This document shows positions 6,758-9,207 of a DNA stretch of 9,207 nt, in pieces. The first letter of the stretch is position 1, and each line of letters starts with the position of its first letter. The position numbers were made by a program, and so were the translations under genes. Source of the stretch: Bordetella parapertussis (GTDB taxonomy: Bacteria; Pseudomonadota; Gammaproteobacteria; Burkholderiales; SG8-39); NCBI GenBank assembly GCA_945906975.1, contig CAMDRY010000097.1, forward strand, positions 1 through 9,207, read 5' to 3'. The notes under the pieces are model-generated. The model was given only the letters and a program-made list of their open reading frames with translations, searched no databases and was not told the DNA's origin.

Positions 6758-6883
6758 TTTAGGGGCGGTGCACTGGATACGCCCGCCGTTGGTCAGACTG
6801 TCGCTCACAAAATCCATACTCCGCACGTCAAACCCAGCGAATGCGACGTCGATCGCGCTGCGCGCCCGACGGGCGAAGGCATG
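6758..6883 (-). mobile_element. IS3-family transposase (OrfB) internal fragment
   Basis: An open minus-strand frame from 6883 to a TGA at 6755-6757 contains FDVRSMDFVSDSLTNGGRIQ. This resembles the start of the DDE (rve) core of IS3-family OrfB proteins, which reads like RWSMDFVSDxLxxGRR; the D of MDFV is the first catalytic acid. Only about 25-40 residues are recognisable; the rest of the transposase and any inverted repeats are missing. It abuts the sodC stop codon on one side and the Bug remnant on the other, so it probably marks a deletion or insertion scar. Confidence 0.6.
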
Positions 6884-7408
6884 CTATTTAATAAGTCCGC
6901 ACGCAACTCTTGGACCGGAATTGCCGGCTGGCTGAGACTTGTAATCATCGGGGTCACGATGGACAACAACAGCCCTACCTAATATTCCATTTGAACCATT
7001 ATTAATAGCAAATCCACTTAACCTGGCTGAATAGACTGCATTGCCATTAGCATCAGATTTAATGTTGGGCATATCTCCAGCATGACTTACACCACTTCCT
7101 GGCATGCCGTGGGTTTTTGCATCGGGGTTAAAGTGTCCGCCCGCACTGGTGGCATCAGGGGCAGAGCAGTCGCCTTTTTCATGCACATGAAAGCCTTGCT
7201 CGGCATTGGGCTTCAAACCGGAAAAATTTGCATTGACCAGCACATCGTGTCCTCGCGATACAAAATTAACTATACCTTTTACATTTGATCCTGAGCGTGA
7301 ATCCAGGGTGGCAGATGCTTTTTCTCCTGCGCCATGTTCCATTGACTGACAAGCCACCAATGACAAAACAGCAAGAACGCTTATTGTGAAAGAAATACTT
7401 TTAATCAT
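6884..7408 (-). CDS. sodC: Cu,Zn superoxide dismutase, lipoprotein form
   Basis: Converts superoxide to hydrogen peroxide and oxygen in the periplasm. The 174-residue protein starts with a lipoprotein signal ending in the lipobox L17-V-A-C20, so it is probably lipid-anchored. All metal ligands can be placed: copper H74 and H76 (GFHVHEKGDCS), H92 (GGHFNP), H150 (VVVHRDPDDY); zinc H100 (KTHG), H109 and D112 (SHAGDMP), with H92 bridging. C81 and C170 can form the conserved disulfide and R167 (SGPRVACG) is the active-site arginine. The ATG has AGGGAGA (complement of 7415-7421) 6 bases upstream. The gene is clearly poorer in GC than the helicase or Bug genes and sits between IS remnants, which suggests acquisition. 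Its stop codon directly abuts the IS3 fragment. Confidence 0.96.
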   Translation of the reverse strand: MIKSISFTISVLAVLSLVACQSMEHGAGEKASATLDSRSGSNVKGIVNFVSRGHDVLVNANFSGLKPNAEQGFHVHEKGDCSAPDATSAGGHFNPDAKTHGMPGSGVSHAGDMPNIKSDANGNAVYSARLSGFAINNGSNGILGRAVVVHRDPDDYKSQPAGNSGPRVACGLIK

Positions 7409-7527
7409 GGCGCGTCTCCCTTAATTTACATTGAGTGAAATCTGATTTATTCCCACATATATTTTTTAAATAGAAGCCGTATTCATAGGTTTATTAGGGC
7501 TAATTATCCATTGCAGGTGGATCCGGC
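7409..7527. other. AT-rich intergenic region upstream of sodC
   Basis: This 119-bp gap holds the sodC ribosome site (7415-7421) and presumably its promoter, with AT-rich -10-like stretches on the minus strand around 7460-7475. No convincing paired -35/-10 or operator could be fixed. The upstream phosphatase gene ends at 7528, so sodC may have its own promoter or be read from that gene. Confidence 0.4.
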
Positions 7528-8115
7528 CTATGGCTTTGGGCTTGGATAAATAGTGTGCGAAAGATATTTTCCATCTTTACTCACCCGCGCTAGAACCATG
7601 TCGCCCACATCGACTGCTTTACCGGTGTACCCCTGAATATTGACATGATGCGTGACAAAAATAATAGGCGCTCTTGACTGCCTGCCCAATGTATCTTTGA
7701 CGAGCGCCTCCAGTTCTTTGGTTTGATTCTTTTCTAGGCTCATATCATCGAAAAATGAGCCTAGTGCCGGCTCAATTTTTACAGGCCCCTTATTTATAAG
7801 ATTTGCAGTTTCTAAACATCGACACCACGGGCTACTAAAAACTTGAGCTTTTTGAATGCCTTGATTGCTTAGCCAAGCACCAATTGCCTTGGATTGATTT
7901 TTGCCATACTCACCCAAGTTTCGTTGAGTGTTGCACTGGCCTATTACATAACCTATTGGATCTCCGTACCCGGGAGCGTCAGCATGCCTCATTAATAAAA
8001 CATGTTGCCCATCTTTTAGATCGTCTACGAACGCCGCCTGCGTTTGGTGTATTGGCAACAATAAAAGTCCAATACATAGAATTAAATGGGTCAAATTAAT
8101 AATCATTTTTCTCAT
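7528..8115 (-). CDS. Exported histidine phosphatase (phosphoglycerate mutase-like) family protein
   Basis: Predicted periplasmic phosphatase of the histidine phosphatase superfamily (195 aa); the substrate is unknown. An N-terminal hydrophobic stretch (about residues 8-22) followed by HQTQAA looks like a signal peptide. The catalytic RH motif is LMRHADAPG (R43, H44). Further family residues are R64 in CNTQRNL, R99 in SSPWCRCLETA and the second histidine in VTHHVN (H156 or H157). The N-terminal motif being LMRHAD, with no mutase-type RHGxS/T, favours a phosphatase over a mutase. ATG 8115 has only a weak GGA-type ribosome site; ATG 8106 would shorten it by three residues. GC is low, as in sodC downstream on the same strand (119-bp gap). 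An IS21-like miniature element lies just upstream, from 8128. Confidence 0.88.
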   Translation of the reverse strand: MRKMIINLTHLILCIGLLLLPIHQTQAAFVDDLKDGQHVLLMRHADAPGYGDPIGYVIGQCNTQRNLGEYGKNQSKAIGAWLSNQGIQKAQVFSSPWCRCLETANLINKGPVKIEPALGSFFDDMSLEKNQTKELEALVKDTLGRQSRAPIIFVTHHVNIQGYTGKAVDVGDMVLARVSKDGKYLSHTIYPSPKP

Positions 8116-8127
8116 TTTAATCCACGC

Positions 8128-8299
8128 TGTGGATTTCCACTGAATTGGGCGCCGGTGTTTTCATTGAATTTTGAGCCAGCATGCGAGGAAAAACTCTGCC
8201 TAACAATACGGAAAGCGAGGATATTTCCAAGCCGAAACTGGCTCACATTTCGATGGAAACCAGCCCAATAAATCGCTCAGCTTGAGGCGAAAATCAACA
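8128..8299. mobile_element. 172-bp miniature element with IS21-type ends
   Basis: The left end reads inward TGTGGATTTCCACT (8128-8141) and the right end, on the minus strand, TGTTGATTTTCGCC (8299-8286); 11 of 14 positions agree and the element has TG...CA termini. Inside are subterminal repeats of about 20 bp: TTTCCACTGAATTGGGCGCC (8134-8153) and TTTTCATTGAATTTTGAGCC (8158-8177) on the plus strand, and TTTCCATCGAAATGTGAGCC (minus strand, 8260-8241). Repeated terminal boxes and TG/CA ends are typical of IS21-family elements, but no istA or istB is present. No target duplication is visible. Confidence 0.6.
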
Positions 8300-8427
8300 T
8301 TCACCTGACCGATTGCCTGGTCGATGGTGGAGATCGCGTTCTGCGCACCCAGTACCGAGCTCAGGTCCAGACTGGAGACTGCCGTGCCCGGGGTTGCTGT
8401 CGCCACGGTGTAAGCCGCGGATGCCAT
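8300..8427 (-). pseudogene. Flagellin C-terminal fragment
   Basis: Minus-strand codons from an ATG at 8427 give MASAAYTVATATPGTAVSS, then LDLSSVLGAQNAISTIDQAI and GQVN. This matches the start of the conserved C-terminal flagellin domain, which runs ...AQxAIxxIDxALxxVNxxRAxLGAxQNRF. The expected remainder (RAxLGAxQNRF) is cut off exactly where the IS21-type element begins; the frame reads on into that element and stops near 8200. About 43 of some 270 or more flagellin residues remain, with no complete flagellin or flagellar gene nearby, so it is a relic. Confidence 0.65.
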
Positions 8428-8604
8428 TGTCAGTCTCTGTTTAGGCCTGAATTTGCGGATACCGAACCCGCGGCATTTAATATCGGCAATCAACCAAACG
8501 TCAGATCAGTACTCCTACAGGCTCGCTTAGGTTAGTCCATTTCAAAATTCGGCGCGCGGCGCGGTGCCGTCTATGCGCCGGGCTGTCTTGCCGCGGGGCA
8601 GGTT
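8428..8604. other. Intergenic stretch without a recognised gene
   Basis: No coding frame here resembles a known protein on either strand. It follows the ridA-like stop codon and contains a GC-rich palindromic stretch near 8550-8580; the rest shows no repeats or sites that I can support. Confidence 0.5.
8550..8580 (-). terminator. Possible weak terminator after the RidA-family gene
   Basis: CGGCGC (8550-8555, also 8557-8562) can pair with GCGCCG (8575-8580). On the minus strand the hairpin is followed by a short AATTTTG tract, only four T, about 25 bases past the stop codon. The weak T run makes this tentative. Confidence 0.25.
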
Positions 8605-8997
8605 CTATGTGCCGGCGTCGTCCGTGACAGCAATGCAATCGATTTCTATGTCGAAGGGCCAAGGCCAAGACCCGACGTTGACAAAGGTGCGGGCGGGCGG
8701 ATCCTTGGTGAAATATTTCGCATAAACTTCATTGACGATTTCAAAATAGCCGGCGTTGGTGACATATACCGTGCATTTGACCACCTGCTCCATTGACGAA
8801 CCGGAGGCCTCAAGGCGGCGCTTGAGACCCTCCAGCACCAGCTCGGTCTGGCGCCTTATATCGCCAAACGCGATCTTTGCGCTGCCCGCTTCACGCGGCG
8901 GCGTTCCCGATACAAAGACGAAACCGCCGGCTTTTACCGCGGCAGACAGCGGCGTTGAAGACAACCCCTTGTCGATGTTAACGACTTCCTTTTTCAT
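8605..8997 (-). CDS. RidA (YjgF/YER057c/UK114) family protein
   Basis: Member of the Rid family (130 aa, normal length), trimeric cytosolic proteins that hydrolyse reactive imine/enamine intermediates or act as related deaminases. Family features: FVFVSGTPP (26-34), the helix QTELVLEGLKRRLEASGSSM, VVKCTVYVT (72-80), PARTF with R103 (the position of the catalytic arginine in RidA), and the closing strand DIEIDCIAV with E118. The segment VGSWPWPFDIEID differs from the usual small-residue loop of RidA proper, so this is likely a paralogous Rid subgroup with another substrate. The ATG has AGAGGGAA upstream (complement of 9003-9010). The IS3 remnant ends just before it, so its original promoter may have been replaced. 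Confidence 0.9.
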   Translation of the reverse strand: MKKEVVNIDKGLSSTPLSAAVKAGGFVFVSGTPPREAGSAKIAFGDIRRQTELVLEGLKRRLEASGSSMEQVVKCTVYVTNAGYFEIVNEVYAKYFTKDPPARTFVNVGSWPWPFDIEIDCIAVTDDAGT

Positions 8998-9016
8998 ACC
9001 GTTCCCTCTGAGCGGA

Positions 9017-9207
9017 GTCCAATTTAGTGGACGGGCAAGTTGCTTGGATTATGCCGCAAGATTGTTTCTTGCCGGCATAAAGCTGGTTGGCGAAGTCGGC
9101 GGGTACCTGATTGCTGATTTTCGCATGACGCCGAATACGCTTGTCAAACACCTCGATGTATTCAAAGACCACCTGCCTGGCTTGCTCCCGGGTAGTGAAG
9201 CAATAAT
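9017..9207 (-). mobile_element. IS3-family transposase (OrfB) 3' end, cut by window edge
   Basis: From the window end the minus-strand frame encodes FTTREQARQVVFEYIEVF then DKRIRRHAKISNQVPADFAN and QLYAGKKQS, the typical C-terminus of IS3-family OrfB (YIEVFYNRxRRHxxxGxxSPxxF). The frame has no stop at the usual place and runs on to 8978, inside the RidA-family gene in another frame. A palindrome GTCCA...TGGAC (9017-9032) may mark the right terminal inverted repeat. The DDE residues lie outside the window, so whether the element is intact cannot be told. Confidence 0.75.

Noticed and set aside
6395..9207. The two IS3 fragments as halves of one interrupted element
   Set aside because: On the minus strand the C-terminal part (9017-9207) would precede the DDE-core part (6758-6883), the wrong order, so they are separate remnants.
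1..9207. CRISPR array, tRNA or rRNA genes, or a defence island
   Set aside because: No regularly spaced repeats, tRNA-like cloverleaf or rRNA segment was seen, and apart from toxin-antitoxin genes no defence proteins are encoded.

Overview
The window looks like chromosome of a GC-rich betaproteobacterium, probably Burkholderiales. The reasons are a Bug-type solute-binding protein (a family expanded in that order) next to a hydroxyacid dehydrogenase, an AddA/RecB-like helicase-nuclease, and GC-rich codon use in most genes. No rRNA, tRNA or CRISPR array is visible. The region has been heavily reworked by mobile elements and gene decay.

Layout. (1) 1-3195, + strand: the C-terminal ~1060 residues of a UvrD-like helicase with a C-terminal PD-(D/E)XK nuclease (AddA type); the Walker A end lies outside the window. 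Two short palindromic repeats of one family are inserted in frame in it. (2) 3205-3996, + strand: a toxin-antitoxin cluster, hicA and hicB followed by a frameshifted higA-like antitoxin with no intact toxin. (3) 4001-4290, + strand: a decayed second copy of the 3' end of the helicase-nuclease gene, so the toxin-antitoxin cluster lies between two copies of that gene end. (4) 4318-6306, - strand: a Bug periplasmic binding protein and, downstream of it, a 3-hydroxyisobutyrate dehydrogenase-family enzyme, probably one transcription unit for uptake and oxidation or reduction of a small carboxylic acid. Upstream lies a wrecked second Bug gene (6395-6757). (5) 6758-6883: a fragment of an IS3-family transposase. 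(6) 6884-8115, - strand: a low-GC islet with a lipoprotein Cu,Zn superoxide dismutase and an exported histidine phosphatase. (7) 8128-8299: a 172-bp noncoding element with TG...CA ends and paired subterminal repeats, like the two ends of an IS21-family element joined without istAB. It abuts a flagellin C-terminal fragment (8300-8427). (8) 8605-8997, - strand: a RidA-family protein, preceded at the window edge by the 3' end of an IS3-family transposase.

The intact genes are individually familiar. The unusual content is structural: in-frame REP-like insertions in a DNA repair enzyme, a toxin-antitoxin cluster bounded by a duplicated gene end, an IS21-type miniature element, and a horizontally acquired-looking sodC islet flanked by IS debris. 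I did not find a convincing new multi-gene system.
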